The position numbers and the translations under genes were made by a program. From Brucella sp. 21LCYQ03 (GTDB lineage: Bacteria; Pseudomonadota; Alphaproteobacteria; Rhizobiales; Rhizobiaceae): 64,000 nt of DNA. Every line of letters begins with the position of its first letter. Position 1 is the stretch's first letter. Below, in pieces: positions 8,467 through 17,790 of the stretch. Where the stretch lies: positions 169,444 through 233,443 of the forward strand of contig NZ_JAMJWE010000005.1 of NCBI RefSeq assembly GCF_023554105.1, written 5' to 3'. The notes under the pieces are model-generated. The model made no database searches. It had not been told where the DNA came from and saw only the letters and a list, made by a program, of their open reading frames with translations.

Positions 8467-9651
8467 ATGAAGTCGCCAGCTAAGACAAAGATAAGCTTGA
8501 ATAGTGTTTATAAAGTCTTCGGTGACGACCCGAAGCTTGCAATGCAGGAATTGCGTGCAGGCAAATCAAAAGCCCAGATTCATAGCGATCATGGTGCCAC
8601 GATCGGTGTAGACAACGCGACCTTCGATATTAAAGAGGGTGAAGTATTTGTTATCATGGGCCTGTCTGGCTCAGGTAAATCGACACTGTTACGTTTGCTC
8701 AATCGTCTCATTGAACCCACTGAAGGTTCCATCGAAGTTGATGGCCGTGACATCGTTAAAATGTCAAAACGCGAGTTGATTGATCTTCGCCGCCGCGACA
8801 TGAGTATGGTGTTTCAGTCATTTGCTCTGCTTCCCAATCGTACGGTCTTAAATAATGCATCCTTCGGTCTTGAAGTGGCCGGAATGGGCGAAGCTGAACG
8901 TCACGAAAAAGCGTTGAAAGCACTGGCAGCAGTCGGTCTTGAACCCTATGCTCATTCGATGCCTGATCAGCTTTCCGGCGGGATGAAGCAGCGCGTTGGT
9001 CTTGCAAGAGCACTGGCAAGCGAACCCACTATCCTGTTGATGGATGAAGCATTTTCCGCGCTTGATCCGCTGATCCGCACGGAGATGCAGGACGAATTAA
9101 AGCGTCTTCAATCCGAAAACAGCCGCACGATCATCTTCGTCAGCCATGATCTTGATGAGGCAATGCGCATCGGCGACCGTATTTGCATTATGCAGCACGG
9201 CAAAGTCGTGCAGGTTGGTACGCCAAACGAGATCGTCTCGGCTCCCGCCAATGATTATGTGCGTTCCTTCTTTCGCAACGTTGATGTCTCTCGTGTTTTC
9301 AAGGCCGCCGATGTTGCACGCGAAGATGAGTTGATTGTGTTCGATCCTGCGCAATTATCTTCGGCACTGGAAAAACTTGATGCAAGCGGCAAGGCATACG
9401 GCGTTTTGTTGGATTCGGATCGTATTTATCGCGGTGTCGTAACACGCGATGCGCTTGCCAGTGGTAGCGTTAAGGCAGATGGCGAACATCCAGATGCTGC
9501 AGCAGCAATACAGGCGGATGCACCGCTTTCTGGTCTTTTGGTGCGGGTAGCTGAAAGCCCATGGCCTGTGCCTGTCACGGACCGGCATAATCGCTATCTC
9601 GGCGCTATCAGTAAATCGGCATTGTTGGAGACGCTTGGCCGCGCTGGTTGA
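8467..9651 (+). CDS. proV: Glycine betaine/proline-type ABC transporter ATPase (ProV-like)
   Basis: A 394-residue ATPase. The ATG at 8467 is preceded by AAGGA at 7-nt spacing; in-frame GTG 8422 and ATG 8437 lie in the leader. The N-terminus shows the ProV-specific pattern VYKVFGDDPKLAMQEL. Walker A GLSGSGKST, signature LSGGMKQRVGLARA and Walker B LLMDEAFSALDP are intact, and a C-terminal CBS-like region (about 280-394) is present, which senses ionic strength in OpuA-type systems. It drives uptake of betaine or choline as osmoprotectant or carbon source. Confidence 0.92.
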   Translation: MKSPAKTKISLNSVYKVFGDDPKLAMQELRAGKSKAQIHSDHGATIGVDNATFDIKEGEVFVIMGLSGSGKSTLLRLLNRLIEPTEGSIEVDGRDIVKMSKRELIDLRRRDMSMVFQSFALLPNRTVLNNASFGLEVAGMGEAERHEKALKALAAVGLEPYAHSMPDQLSGGMKQRVGLARALASEPTILLMDEAFSALDPLIRTEMQDELKRLQSENSRTIIFVSHDLDEAMRIGDRICIMQHGKVVQVGTPNEIVSAPANDYVRSFFRNVDVSRVFKAADVAREDELIVFDPAQLSSALEKLDASGKAYGVLLDSDRIYRGVVTRDALASGSVKADGEHPDAAAAIQADAPLSGLLVRVAESPWPVPVTDRHNRYLGAISKSALLETLGRAG

Positions 9652-9749
9652 TCCACGCACGCTCAACTTCTCAGGCTTTCGGGATTTATTCTCGTCACGG
9701 ACAAGTTAGTCCGGCCATAGGTAACTCGATCTGAAATGGACGGTAAACC

Positions 9750-10667
9750 ATGGATTTGAATTTTAGTATCGGCGGATGGGCAGATACAGTCGTCAATTAT
9801 ATTCTCGATCACTTTACGCCCGCGCTCGATGCGATCGCAGCGACAATCGGGTTTGTGACCGATGGTATTCAAAACGCACTTTTAGCAATTCCGCCATTTG
9901 CAGGTATTGCAATTCTCGCTTTGCTGGCTCTTTGGCGCGTAGGCTGGAAGTTTGCAATTTTTACAGTGCTTGCACTGGCTCTCATTATTCATATGGGATT
10001 ATGGGCTGGCACGATGGAAAGCCTGTCGCTTGTGCTTGCTTCCACGATTATTGCTGTTGTGATCGGCATTCCGCTTGGTATAGCCATGGCGCGCAGTGAT
10101 ACGGTTGCGTCAGTTGTGCGGCCGGTGCTTGATCTCATGCAAACTATGCCGGCGTTCGTCTATCTTATTCCAGCGGCTATGTTTTTCGGCCTCGGTGCTG
10201 TACCGGGCACAATAGCGACCGTAATTTTTGCGATGCCTCCTGTGGTGCGTTTGACCAATCTGGGTATCCGTCAGGTACACGCGGAATTCGTCGAGGCGGG
10301 CCTCGCATTTGGCTGCACATCCAGGCAATTGTTGTTCAAAGTTCAGCTCCCAAACGCCATGCCATCAATCATGGCAGGTATGAACCAGACAATCATGCTG
10401 TCGCTTTCGATGGTGGTTATCGCTTCCATGATTGGCGCTGGCGGTCTCGGTAATACGGTTCTGACAGGTATTCAGCGTCTTGACGTAGGCAAGGGCTTTG
10501 AAGGTGGTCTTGCGGTGGTCATTCTGGCGGTCATTCTCGACCGCATAACGCAGAGCTTCGGCAAGGGAAATTCTGGCGGCGTTCTGGGCTTTTTCAAAAA
10601 GCTGTCATTCATGAAAAAGACTGAGGGGGAGCAGTCCTCATCCTCACTTCGTAATCAACAAGCATAA
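9750..10667 (+). CDS. proW: Glycine betaine/proline-type ABC transporter permease (ProW-like)
   Basis: A 305-residue inner-membrane protein with about seven hydrophobic segments. The ProW/OpuAB core is plain: QTMPAFVYLIPAAMFFGLG, then the EAA-like loop VEAGLAFGCTSRQLLFKVQL and MVVIASMIGAGGLG. It is the membrane channel of the proVWX importer and follows proV after about 100 bp. Confidence 0.92.
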   Translation: MDLNFSIGGWADTVVNYILDHFTPALDAIAATIGFVTDGIQNALLAIPPFAGIAILALLALWRVGWKFAIFTVLALALIIHMGLWAGTMESLSLVLASTIIAVVIGIPLGIAMARSDTVASVVRPVLDLMQTMPAFVYLIPAAMFFGLGAVPGTIATVIFAMPPVVRLTNLGIRQVHAEFVEAGLAFGCTSRQLLFKVQLPNAMPSIMAGMNQTIMLSLSMVVIASMIGAGGLGNTVLTGIQRLDVGKGFEGGLAVVILAVILDRITQSFGKGNSGGVLGFFKKLSFMKKTEGEQSSSSLRNQQA

Positions 10668-10701
10668 ATAATGGGAACTCATTCAATTCAAAGGAGAAAT
10701 T

Positions 10702-11568
10702 ATGTTCGGTAAACTGACGAAGTTCGGCCTCGCGGCCTTAGTTGCAGGCAGTATGACTGCCGGAGCAGCTTTCGCGCAGGATAGCAAAACGGTTAAAATC
10801 GGCTGGGCTCCATGGTCTGATGCAGAATTTGTCACCAAACTCGCAGCCAAGATTATGCAGGATAATCTCGGTCAGAAAGTTGAGCTTGTGCAGACCGATG
10901 TCGCTCCTCTGTATCAAGGTGTAAGCCGTGGTGATGTTGACGCGATGATGATGGCCTGGTTGCCGGAAACCCACGCAGATTATTACAAGCGTGTGGAAGA
11001 TAAGGTTGATAACCTTGGCCCTCTTTACGAAGGTGCAAAGCTTGGCTGGATCGTGCCTGATTACATTCCTGAAAGCGAAATCAGCTCTATCGAAGATCTG
11101 AAAAAGCCGGAAGTTCGTGAAAAGCTGAAAGGCGAAATTCAGGGCATTGATCCCGGTGCTGGTCTGACCCGTCTTTCGGAAGAAGCAATCAAGAAATATG
11201 GTTTGGACTACAAGCTGAATGTATCGAGTGAAGCAGCGATGCTGACCACTGTTGATCGTGCGACGCGTTCGGATGGTTGGTTTGTAGCGACTTCCTGGAG
11301 CCCACATTGGATGTTTGGCAAGTATAAGCTTCGCTATATTGCTGATCCTGAAGGTGCATTAGGCGGCGCAGAACATGTTGATGCTATCGTTCGTAAGGGC
11401 TTCAAGGACGATAACCCTAAAGCTGCGGCTCTTTTGACCAAAATGAGCATTCCCATCGATGAGCTTGAAACTGCGATGTTTAATGCACAGGAAACCTCTT
11501 ACGAAAAGGCGGTCGATAAATATATCGAAGACCATCCTGATCGTATTAAGGAATGGCTGGCAGAATAA
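10702..11568 (+). CDS. proX: Glycine betaine/choline-type substrate-binding protein (OpuAC/ProX family)
   Basis: A 288-residue periplasmic protein with a signal peptide of ~25 residues (ends AFAQD). The mature part starts VKIGWAPWSDAEF and carries Trp and Tyr residues spaced as in OpuAC proteins, where an aromatic cage binds the quaternary ammonium (WLPETHADYY, TSWSPHWMF). AAGGAG precedes the ATG. Whether the ligand is glycine betaine, proline betaine or choline cannot be decided by eye. Confidence 0.9.
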   Translation: MFGKLTKFGLAALVAGSMTAGAAFAQDSKTVKIGWAPWSDAEFVTKLAAKIMQDNLGQKVELVQTDVAPLYQGVSRGDVDAMMMAWLPETHADYYKRVEDKVDNLGPLYEGAKLGWIVPDYIPESEISSIEDLKKPEVREKLKGEIQGIDPGAGLTRLSEEAIKKYGLDYKLNVSSEAAMLTTVDRATRSDGWFVATSWSPHWMFGKYKLRYIADPEGALGGAEHVDAIVRKGFKDDNPKAAALLTKMSIPIDELETAMFNAQETSYEKAVDKYIEDHPDRIKEWLAE

Positions 11569-11584
11569 TCTGGTCAAGCTAATG

Positions 11585-11616
11585 AAAAGCCCCGATCAAT
11601 ATCGGGGCTTTTTCTT
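11585..11616 (+). terminator. Rho-independent terminator of proVWX
   Basis: Stem AAGCCCCGAT / ATCGGGGCTT with a CAAT loop, followed by TTTTTC, 18 bp after the proX stop. Confidence 0.9.
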
Positions 11617-11699
11617 TGTGTAATGTTTTGTAAGTGTCCGTTCAAATTTGATGAATTTATCGCAAAAATAAGGTTGCAAATTAGCGCTAACGTGCGTTA

Positions 11700-11838
11700 A
11701 AGTTGCTTAGTATCAGATACATCTTCCAAAAGCTGTGAGAGACTTTAATGTGGAAGATATTGCTAGCATCGACCACTGTGGCGGGGGGCGATGCATTCGG
11801 GAGCAGGTTCTTGGGGAGGAACCTGCTCCTTTTTAATT
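11700..11838 (+). ncRNA. Candidate small RNA with own terminator
   Basis: A second, independent terminator lies downstream of the proX terminator: an 11-bp perfect stem (11800-11810 / 11819-11829) with an 8-nt loop, then TTTTTAATTT. Upstream are two more nested inverted repeats: ATCTTCCA...TGGAAGAT (about 11720-11760) and GCATCG...CGATGC (about 11766-11792). Together they make a three-hairpin RNA of ~120-135 nt ending in a U-run. TTGCAA (~11673) and TTAAAG, 17 nt apart, could be the promoter. No long reading frame fits. I do not recognise the family. Confidence 0.55.
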
Positions 11839-11867
11839 TGTTCGGTCTCAAGATCAGGTTTGCGTCT

Positions 11868-12521
11868 TTATTCCAAACCACACGCGCGCAGAAACAGTGT
11901 TGAGACCTCTTTTTCGATGCGGTCAAGGTCCATCGGCTCGTCTTTGCTAAGCGACATCATGCTTCGGACCTGTGTTTCAAAGTCGGCATAGTGCTGGGTG
12001 ACGGCCCATATGTGCATCTGGAATAGCAGTGGATCGACGGGCTTGATACGACCATCATCAACCCACGACTGAATGAGCTTCACTGCGTTATGAGTTGCTG
12101 AAACGTGCTTCTTCCAGTGACGGCTGAGAAAAGGCGCCCCATTGGCAATTTCGGTCGTGAATAGCCGTGAGGCTTTCGGGTTTTTCTGGCTGAATTCAAG
12201 CTTGGCGCGAATATATTGCCGGATAATTGTGGCTGGGTCTTCCTCATTGCTGACACCGAGAAAGATATCTTCCCACTCATCGAGAATATAAATGAGAATA
12301 TCCTCGTAAAGCTCTTCTTTGCTGGAAATATAATAATGGAGCTGCGGCTTGGTTAGGCCGGCGCGTTGCGCAATACCTTGCGTGGATGCGCCTGCCAGTC
12401 CTTTTTCTGCAAATTCATCGATGGCGGCTGTACGAATGGCACCCTGAATGCGACGCCTGCGGCCAAGAACCTTGTCTCGTCCGGTTAGCTCACTATCGTC
12501 ATTCTGGTTGTCTGTGGTCAT
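11868..12521 (-). CDS. TetR-family regulator, RutR-like
   Basis: A 217-residue repressor. The TetR HTH is at about residues 25-70 (AIDEFAEKGLAGASTQGIAQRAGLTKPQLHYY split over helix 1-3). The C-terminal part closely follows E. coli RutR: the FTTEIANGAP region, then IQSWVDDGRI, then MHIWAVTQHYADFETQV. RutR senses uracil/thymine and binds TTGACCAnnTGGTCAA. This gene is last in a putative pyrimidine-like or cyclic-amide catabolic operon, and a closely related palindrome sits before the first gene (18644-18657). Confidence 0.85.
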   Translation of the reverse strand: MTTDNQNDDSELTGRDKVLGRRRRIQGAIRTAAIDEFAEKGLAGASTQGIAQRAGLTKPQLHYYISSKEELYEDILIYILDEWEDIFLGVSNEEDPATIIRQYIRAKLEFSQKNPKASRLFTTEIANGAPFLSRHWKKHVSATHNAVKLIQSWVDDGRIKPVDPLLFQMHIWAVTQHYADFETQVRSMMSLSKDEPMDLDRIEKEVSTLFLRACGLE

Positions 12522-12553
12522 TCGTACCAGCCGCTATTAAAATTGCAGGAGGG

Positions 12554-13564
12554 TTATTGGCCCAATTGCTTCTTGATGTCGAGACCTGCACCCTTGTTAA
12601 CAAAAGCGTCGGTTGCAACCTTGGTCATGTCCAGCTCGTCACCGCTGACGATGCCCGACTTGCGTGCGAGTTCGTAGAACTCTTTCACACGGTTTATGTC
12701 GATTGCGCCAATGCCCTTTTCGAGTGTGTCGCCGCTATCAATAAGCTTAAGATCTTTGAGGCGCGCGAGCTCCGCATCAAGTGTTTCTTTGCTCATATCT
12801 GCATTGTCTTTGAGGATCAGCTCATAGGCTTTGCTGTTGTCGCCATAAAGGAAGTTGTTCCAGCCTTCGATGGAGGCCGTTACAAATCGCTGAACCAGCT
12901 CCGGATTTTCATCGACGAGCTGCTGGCGTGTTTCGATGGTGTTGGCATAGGTGTTGAAGCCCTGATCTGCCAGCAGGAAGGTCGTGACCTTCGCGCCTTC
13001 TTTTTCAGCATAGATCGGCTCGGCAGTGGCATAGGCCTGCTGCACGGTCTTCTTGTCGCTCAGGAACTGCGCAAGGCTATAGCCATAAGGGCGCAGCTGT
13101 TCGTCCTTGAAGCCGAAATCTTTAACCAGCCAAGGCCAGAACGAGAACTGACCATCCTTGGAAATCAGGATGGTTTCCGCATTGGCGAGGTCTTTGAAGT
13201 CCTTATATTCGCCTTCATGTGCCATCAGTGCCTGTGGGTCTTTCTGATAGAAAGCAGCTACAACCGTGGTTGGCACGCCATTGGCGACGTTGTTGAAAGA
13301 CAAGAGAAGATTGCCGGTCAGCAGGAAGTCAAGACGGCCAGCAGCCAGCATCGGGCGGTTGTTGACCTGTGGTCCGCCCATTTCGATCTTCACGTCAAGG
13401 CCGTGCTTTTCATAGGTGCCATCGGCAACGGCCTGATAGAAACCGCCATGACCGGCTTGTGCCAGCCAGTTGGTGCCCAGTGTTACCTTGTCGAGTGCAT
13501 AGGCCATCTGTGCAGAAAGGCCCATTGAAAGAGCAGCGAGTGCTGTAACGAGTGTCTTTTTCAT
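12554..13564 (-). CDS. ABC transporter substrate-binding protein, NMT1/THI5-like
   Basis: A 336-residue periplasmic protein. Signal peptide residues 1-23 (ends AYA), then the NMT1/THI5 pattern VTLGTNWLAQAGHGGFYQA, a string close to that of pyrimidine-precursor binders such as ThiY. That relationship, with the RutR-like regulator next door, hints at a heterocyclic ligand. It works with the permease at 16131 and the ATPase at 16976. The ligand is not known. Confidence 0.88.
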   Translation of the reverse strand: MKKTLVTALAALSMGLSAQMAYALDKVTLGTNWLAQAGHGGFYQAVADGTYEKHGLDVKIEMGGPQVNNRPMLAAGRLDFLLTGNLLLSFNNVANGVPTTVVAAFYQKDPQALMAHEGEYKDFKDLANAETILISKDGQFSFWPWLVKDFGFKDEQLRPYGYSLAQFLSDKKTVQQAYATAEPIYAEKEGAKVTTFLLADQGFNTYANTIETRQQLVDENPELVQRFVTASIEGWNNFLYGDNSKAYELILKDNADMSKETLDAELARLKDLKLIDSGDTLEKGIGAIDINRVKEFYELARKSGIVSGDELDMTKVATDAFVNKGAGLDIKKQLGQ

Positions 13565-13579
13565 TTTAGTTCCCCTTAG

Positions 13580-14959
13580 TTAGTCCTGTGCTACCATGTC
13601 GGCTGTCCAGCCGCGGGTCTTGCCCGGGTTGAGCAGGCCATAAGGATCAGCCTGCTTCTTGAATTCGATCTGTACGCTGTCGATTTCTTTCATGCCGCCG
13701 TCTTCGATGGTGTAGGCGTGCGGATCATAGATGTCGCAACCGTCGACTTTTTCGAGTTCTTCGATCAGGCGATACATTTCATCGCGACCTTCAAAGCGCA
13801 CGAGCGGCAGTGCAAAAATCTGCAATTCCCCTTCAAGACGCGCCATTTCGTGATGCATATATTGCGTCTCGCCATAGCGCGCGATTTGCCGCGTGACGAC
13901 ATCGATATCGAACGGGCGAGGATAGGCAACCTGCAAATAAGTCCAGCCCGGTTCTGCCTTGAGTGCCTGAAGGGTAGTGTGGTTCCAACCGCATTCATAA
14001 GCGGGTTGCAGACCAGCCTTGTGCAACTCCTCAAGTGTCATCGAAAAAGTGACTTTGCCGCCAAATTCAGTCGCAAGAGCTTCAAAGCGCGCCACTTCTT
14101 CTGGTGCAATCATCGCAAAAACCGCATCCTTGTCGGATGGGAAAAGATCACCAAACTTCGTGTAGAAGCGTGCAAAGCGGCGATCAACCGTGGTCAGCAG
14201 ATAGCAGTCGAAGTTTTCTTCCAGCGCTTTAAGGCAGAATTTCAGGGTTGCTTCATAACTATCGAAGAGCGCTGCAGTATGCACCCATTCGGTTGCTTTC
14301 GTGAGCCCGATTTCAAGCTCAAGAATAATGCCATTTGTGCCATAAGCGTGCTGTACCTTATGGATGTCGCGGCCTGTCAGTTCGATGATTTTTGGCTCGG
14401 CTTCAACCGTCAGAACTTTGACTGAATAGACATTGCCGTCATCGCGCAGCATGCCGTGGCGCAGCGAACCGATACCGCCTGAGCCGCCCGAGAAAAAGCC
14501 ACCAATGGTGGCAATGCGACGGGTGGACGGATACATCAACAGTTCCTGACCCGTTTCACGCACAGCATCGTCGAGGCGTGAAATACGTGCGCCGCCTTCA
14601 ACACGAACCTTACCCGGCTCGATTGCGATGATGCGGTCGATCTTGGTCATATCAAGAATGACGCCGCCTTCAAGCGGAACGCACTGGCCGTAATTGCCGG
14701 TGCCGCCACCGCGAACGGTGATTGGAATGCGAAGCTTTGCGGCAGCAGCTGCCACGCGGCGCACTTCATCCTGATCTTTTGGAATGACGACCAGATCGCC
14801 AAGATAATGGCCGATGTCTTCCGTCAGGATCGGGCTGTACCAGAAATAATCGCGGGACCGCAGTTCGACCTGCTTCGGGTCGTCATAAATGCGGATACCT
14901 TCGATTTCGGCGCGAAATGCGGCCCAGTCATAGATGCGCTGTGGTGCGGCAGAATTCAT
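13580..14959 (-). CDS. FAD-binding oxidoreductase (FAD_binding_4 / GlcD-like)
   Basis: A 459-residue flavoprotein. The p-cresol-methylhydroxylase-type FAD domain is at about residues 50-215, with the VRGGGTGNYGQCVPLEGGVI core and the GGFFSGGSGGIGSLRHG loop. The C-terminal half resembles the substrate cap of glycolate or D-lactate dehydrogenases and ends in the family pattern NPGK. No Fe-S motif is visible. It probably oxidises an alcohol, hydroxy acid or amine in the operon pathway. Confidence 0.85.
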   Translation of the reverse strand: MNSAAPQRIYDWAAFRAEIEGIRIYDDPKQVELRSRDYFWYSPILTEDIGHYLGDLVVIPKDQDEVRRVAAAAAKLRIPITVRGGGTGNYGQCVPLEGGVILDMTKIDRIIAIEPGKVRVEGGARISRLDDAVRETGQELLMYPSTRRIATIGGFFSGGSGGIGSLRHGMLRDDGNVYSVKVLTVEAEPKIIELTGRDIHKVQHAYGTNGIILELEIGLTKATEWVHTAALFDSYEATLKFCLKALEENFDCYLLTTVDRRFARFYTKFGDLFPSDKDAVFAMIAPEEVARFEALATEFGGKVTFSMTLEELHKAGLQPAYECGWNHTTLQALKAEPGWTYLQVAYPRPFDIDVVTRQIARYGETQYMHHEMARLEGELQIFALPLVRFEGRDEMYRLIEELEKVDGCDIYDPHAYTIEDGGMKEIDSVQIEFKKQADPYGLLNPGKTRGWTADMVAQD

Positions 14960-14971
14960 GGGGTTCTCCGA

Positions 14972-16159
14972 TTAAATGTGTTTACCATCGCGCCAGATGG
15001 TGCGATGCGCCTGAGGGCGGCTGATGAGGTCGTTGATGTCGGTGGCGTCATGCCAAATGAAGTTTGCAGGTCCGCCTTCGGTCAGCGTCTGAACGCGGTC
15101 ACTTCCGATGAAACGCGCGGGCAGGGTGGTGATGCTGTTGAGCCATTCATCTGGCTCCAGATGGCAGACCGGGGCCGCAAGGCGCAGGGCCGAAAGCGGG
15201 TCGTAATCGCCATAAGGATAAAACGCGTCGCGCACATTGTCAGAGCCTAGCATAGCGTCCATGCCCGCAAGACGCGCTTCTTTAAGCGGTGCCACACCGC
15301 GAAGACGTGGCGATTTTCCGCCAAGCCTGTCTTGCAGGTAGAGGTTGGATGTTGGAAGCGATACCAGCGCTGTTCCCGCATCCGCAGCAGCATTGAGAAT
15401 GCGGCTTAGGTCTTCGGGCGAACGCAGTGAAAGGGAACAGGCATGACCGCAAAGGACGCGGCCCCCCATGTTGTGGCGCTTCGTTGCGGCAACAATCAGC
15501 GAAAAGCCATCGGCCTCTAGTTCAAGCCCTTCATCGACATGAAAGTCGAGCTTGAGGCCATGTAAAACCGCGAGACGAAACATCTCTTCGATTTTCGCTT
15601 CAAGATCAGCATTGCGATAAAAGAATGCGCCAAGAACGCCACCATCTTTTGCTACACGTTCAGCAATGGCCGCACCTGTACTGAGTACAATGTCGCCATG
15701 GATAAGGGCTGCAAGCTCCAGATCAATGCGGTCGCGCCACGCTTCGCGCAGTTCATTGAGAACTGGCCAAGCGGTCGGTACATCAGGTGTCGTCCAGTCG
15801 ATATGGGTGCGCATCGCGCCAACGCCCTGAGCATAGGCTGCTTCAAGAGCACTCGTTGCGCGTGCGCGAATATCGTCGGCATTCCATTGCTGGCGATCAA
15901 TATTCATCAGATCAATCGCGTCGAACAGACATTCAACTTTGGCGCTGCCACGTTCGGCAATGCGGCCAATGGTGAATGTCTTGTCGAGATGCACATGCAC
16001 ATCGGCGAACAGCGGAGTGATAAAGCCGCCATTTTTAGATTGTGAGGGTGTCAGCGAAGCAATGCGCCCGCCATCGATGCCGATGTCGTAAGGACCATCA
16101 AGATCGGCAATGGCGACACCTTTCAGCATATTAACGTTCACGGCGGATCTCGCTTTCAT
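14972..16159 (-). CDS. Amidohydrolase, cytosine-deaminase (CodA)-like
   Basis: A 395-residue metal-dependent hydrolase. The metal ligands of the CodA subgroup are visible: HVH in FADVHVHLDKTF (about 55), His in DFHVDEG, His in CGHACSL and Asp in LGSDNVRDAF. These enzymes deaminate or open cyclic amidines and ureides (cytosine, creatinine, N-isopropylammelide). The ATG at 16159 overlaps the permease gene by 29 bp; an ATG at 16129, just after the permease stop, is an equally good start. Substrate unknown. Confidence 0.85.
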   Translation of the reverse strand: MKARSAVNVNMLKGVAIADLDGPYDIGIDGGRIASLTPSQSKNGGFITPLFADVHVHLDKTFTIGRIAERGSAKVECLFDAIDLMNIDRQQWNADDIRARATSALEAAYAQGVGAMRTHIDWTTPDVPTAWPVLNELREAWRDRIDLELAALIHGDIVLSTGAAIAERVAKDGGVLGAFFYRNADLEAKIEEMFRLAVLHGLKLDFHVDEGLELEADGFSLIVAATKRHNMGGRVLCGHACSLSLRSPEDLSRILNAAADAGTALVSLPTSNLYLQDRLGGKSPRLRGVAPLKEARLAGMDAMLGSDNVRDAFYPYGDYDPLSALRLAAPVCHLEPDEWLNSITTLPARFIGSDRVQTLTEGGPANFIWHDATDINDLISRPQAHRTIWRDGKHI

Positions 16160-16964
16160 GCCAGCGTCCGAGAACGAGGCGCGATAGCCAGCTTGTGATC
16201 AGGAAAATCACGATGCCGAGCAGTGAAACGAGGAACAGTGCCGCGAACATGCGCGGGATTTCGTTACGGAAGCTTGATTCCAGAATACGCGAGGCGAGGC
16301 CGGTGCTTTGGCCAGCGCTGCCAGCGACGAATTCCGCCACCACGGCACCGATGAGCGAAAGACCACCTGCAATCTTGAGCGCTGCCATGAAGTAAGGCAG
16401 AGCGCTGGGCGCAAGCAGATAGCGCAGACGCTGCCAAGGCGAGGCGCGATAGAGCTTGAACAGATCACGCAGATTATGATCAGCACTGCGCAGGCCGATG
16501 ACGGTGTTTGACAGGATCGGGAAGAAGGCCACGATCCACGCGCAGATCAGCAATGCTGAAAATGTATCGCGTACATAGATCAGGATCAGCGGTGCAATGG
16601 CGATAACCGGCGTCACCTGAAGGATGACGGCAAACGGAAAGAACGCCATTTCAATTGGTCGCGATAGCGCAAAGATCATGCCGAGCAGAACGCCACCGAC
16701 AATTGCGCAGAACAACGAAATTAGTGTGAGTTTGACGGTAAACCACATCGACGTCGCCAATGATGGTCCGTATTTTACGAGCGTTTCACCGATCAGCGAC
16801 GGGGCTGGGATGAGGTAATGCGGCACATTATAATAGCGCACGAGGCCTTCCCAGATGCATAGTGCGATCAGGATCGCGAATGTTGGCATTAGGATGCGCA
16901 GATTACGCTCACGACGGGCGAGGCGGTGTTGTTCTGAATTGAGAACAGGCAGTTCGTTTTGCAT
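16131..16964 (-). CDS. ABC transporter permease (SsuC/ThiX-like)
   Basis: A 277-residue membrane protein with about six membrane segments. It is of the SsuC/TauC/ThiX type: IPAPSLIGETLVKYG near the N-terminus and the docking loop LFKLYRASPWQRLRYLLAPSALPYF cut short by the usual GLR segment. It pairs with the ATPase directly upstream (11-bp gap) and the NMT1/THI5 binding protein in the same operon. Confidence 0.92.
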   Translation of the reverse strand: MQNELPVLNSEQHRLARRERNLRILMPTFAILIALCIWEGLVRYYNVPHYLIPAPSLIGETLVKYGPSLATSMWFTVKLTLISLFCAIVGGVLLGMIFALSRPIEMAFFPFAVILQVTPVIAIAPLILIYVRDTFSALLICAWIVAFFPILSNTVIGLRSADHNLRDLFKLYRASPWQRLRYLLAPSALPYFMAALKIAGGLSLIGAVVAEFVAGSAGQSTGLASRILESSFRNEIPRMFAALFLVSLLGIVIFLITSWLSRLVLGRWHESEIRRER

Positions 16965-16975
16965 TTTCCCTGTCC

Positions 16976-17785
16976 TCAGTGATCAATATCTTGGGACGAA
17001 AGCGTCGCGGTGAGCGCATCGGAAACCCGAGCGCAATCTTTTGCGTAAGCTTCGGTGGCACGATAATTTTCGGCGCGTGGATAGCTGCCCTCGATACCGA
17101 TATCGGCAACAACGCGTCCGGGACGGGCGGCCATGACGATGACGCGATTGGAGAGATAGACGGACTCGTAAACGCTGTGCGTGACGAAGATCACGGTCAG
17201 ACCGTGTTCTTGCCAGAGCCGCAGCACGTCGTTGTTAAGCTTGAAGCGCGTCATTTCATCGAGCGCCGCAAAAGGCTCATCCATCAACAAAAGGCGCGGA
17301 CGTGTCACCAACGCACGCGCAATGGATACGCGCATCTTCATGCCGCCGGAGAGTTCACGCGGATAAGCGGCAGCAAAGCGCGACAGGCCAACTTGCGTCA
17401 GAACTTCTTCGACGCACGGGGTGGCTTCCTTGCGGGACATGCCGGAAAGACGTAGCGGCAAATAAACATTGTCGAACACGCTGGCCCACGGCATCAGGGT
17501 TGGCTCCTGAAACACAAAGCCAATGTCTTGCGCACCAATTGGGCCTTTGCCCGGTGCGTGGCCATTGACGCGAATGTCGCCAGCGGAGATGGATTCAAGT
17601 CCTGCGATCATGCGCAGCGCTGTACTTTTGCCGCAGCCCGATGGGCCGAGGAAGCTTACGAACTGACCTTGTTCGATCTTGAGCGACATATCGCTGACCG
17701 CAATGACGCCCGTGCCATATTGCTTGTAGACGCCATTGATATCGATCAGGGAAGGTGAGGTTTGCGAGTTGGGGGCCACGCTCAT
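16976..17785 (-). CDS. ABC transporter ATPase (SsuB/ThiZ-like)
   Basis: A 269-residue ATPase. Walker A GPSGCGKST, signature LSGGMKMRVSIARA, Walker B LLMDEPFAALDEMTR and H-loop FVTHSVYES, the last two diagnostic of the nitrate/sulfonate/taurine-type subgroup. Five bases separate it from the creatininase gene. Confidence 0.93.
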   Translation of the reverse strand: MSVAPNSQTSPSLIDINGVYKQYGTGVIAVSDMSLKIEQGQFVSFLGPSGCGKSTALRMIAGLESISAGDIRVNGHAPGKGPIGAQDIGFVFQEPTLMPWASVFDNVYLPLRLSGMSRKEATPCVEEVLTQVGLSRFAAAYPRELSGGMKMRVSIARALVTRPRLLLMDEPFAALDEMTRFKLNNDVLRLWQEHGLTVIFVTHSVYESVYLSNRVIVMAARPGRVVADIGIEGSYPRAENYRATEAYAKDCARVSDALTATLSSQDIDH

Positions 17786-17790
17786 CGTCC

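Noticed and set aside
12386..13528. 380-codon plus-strand frame over the NMT1/THI5 binding-protein gene
   Set aside because: Antisense to a gene with clear signal peptide and family motifs; no domain seen in the frame.
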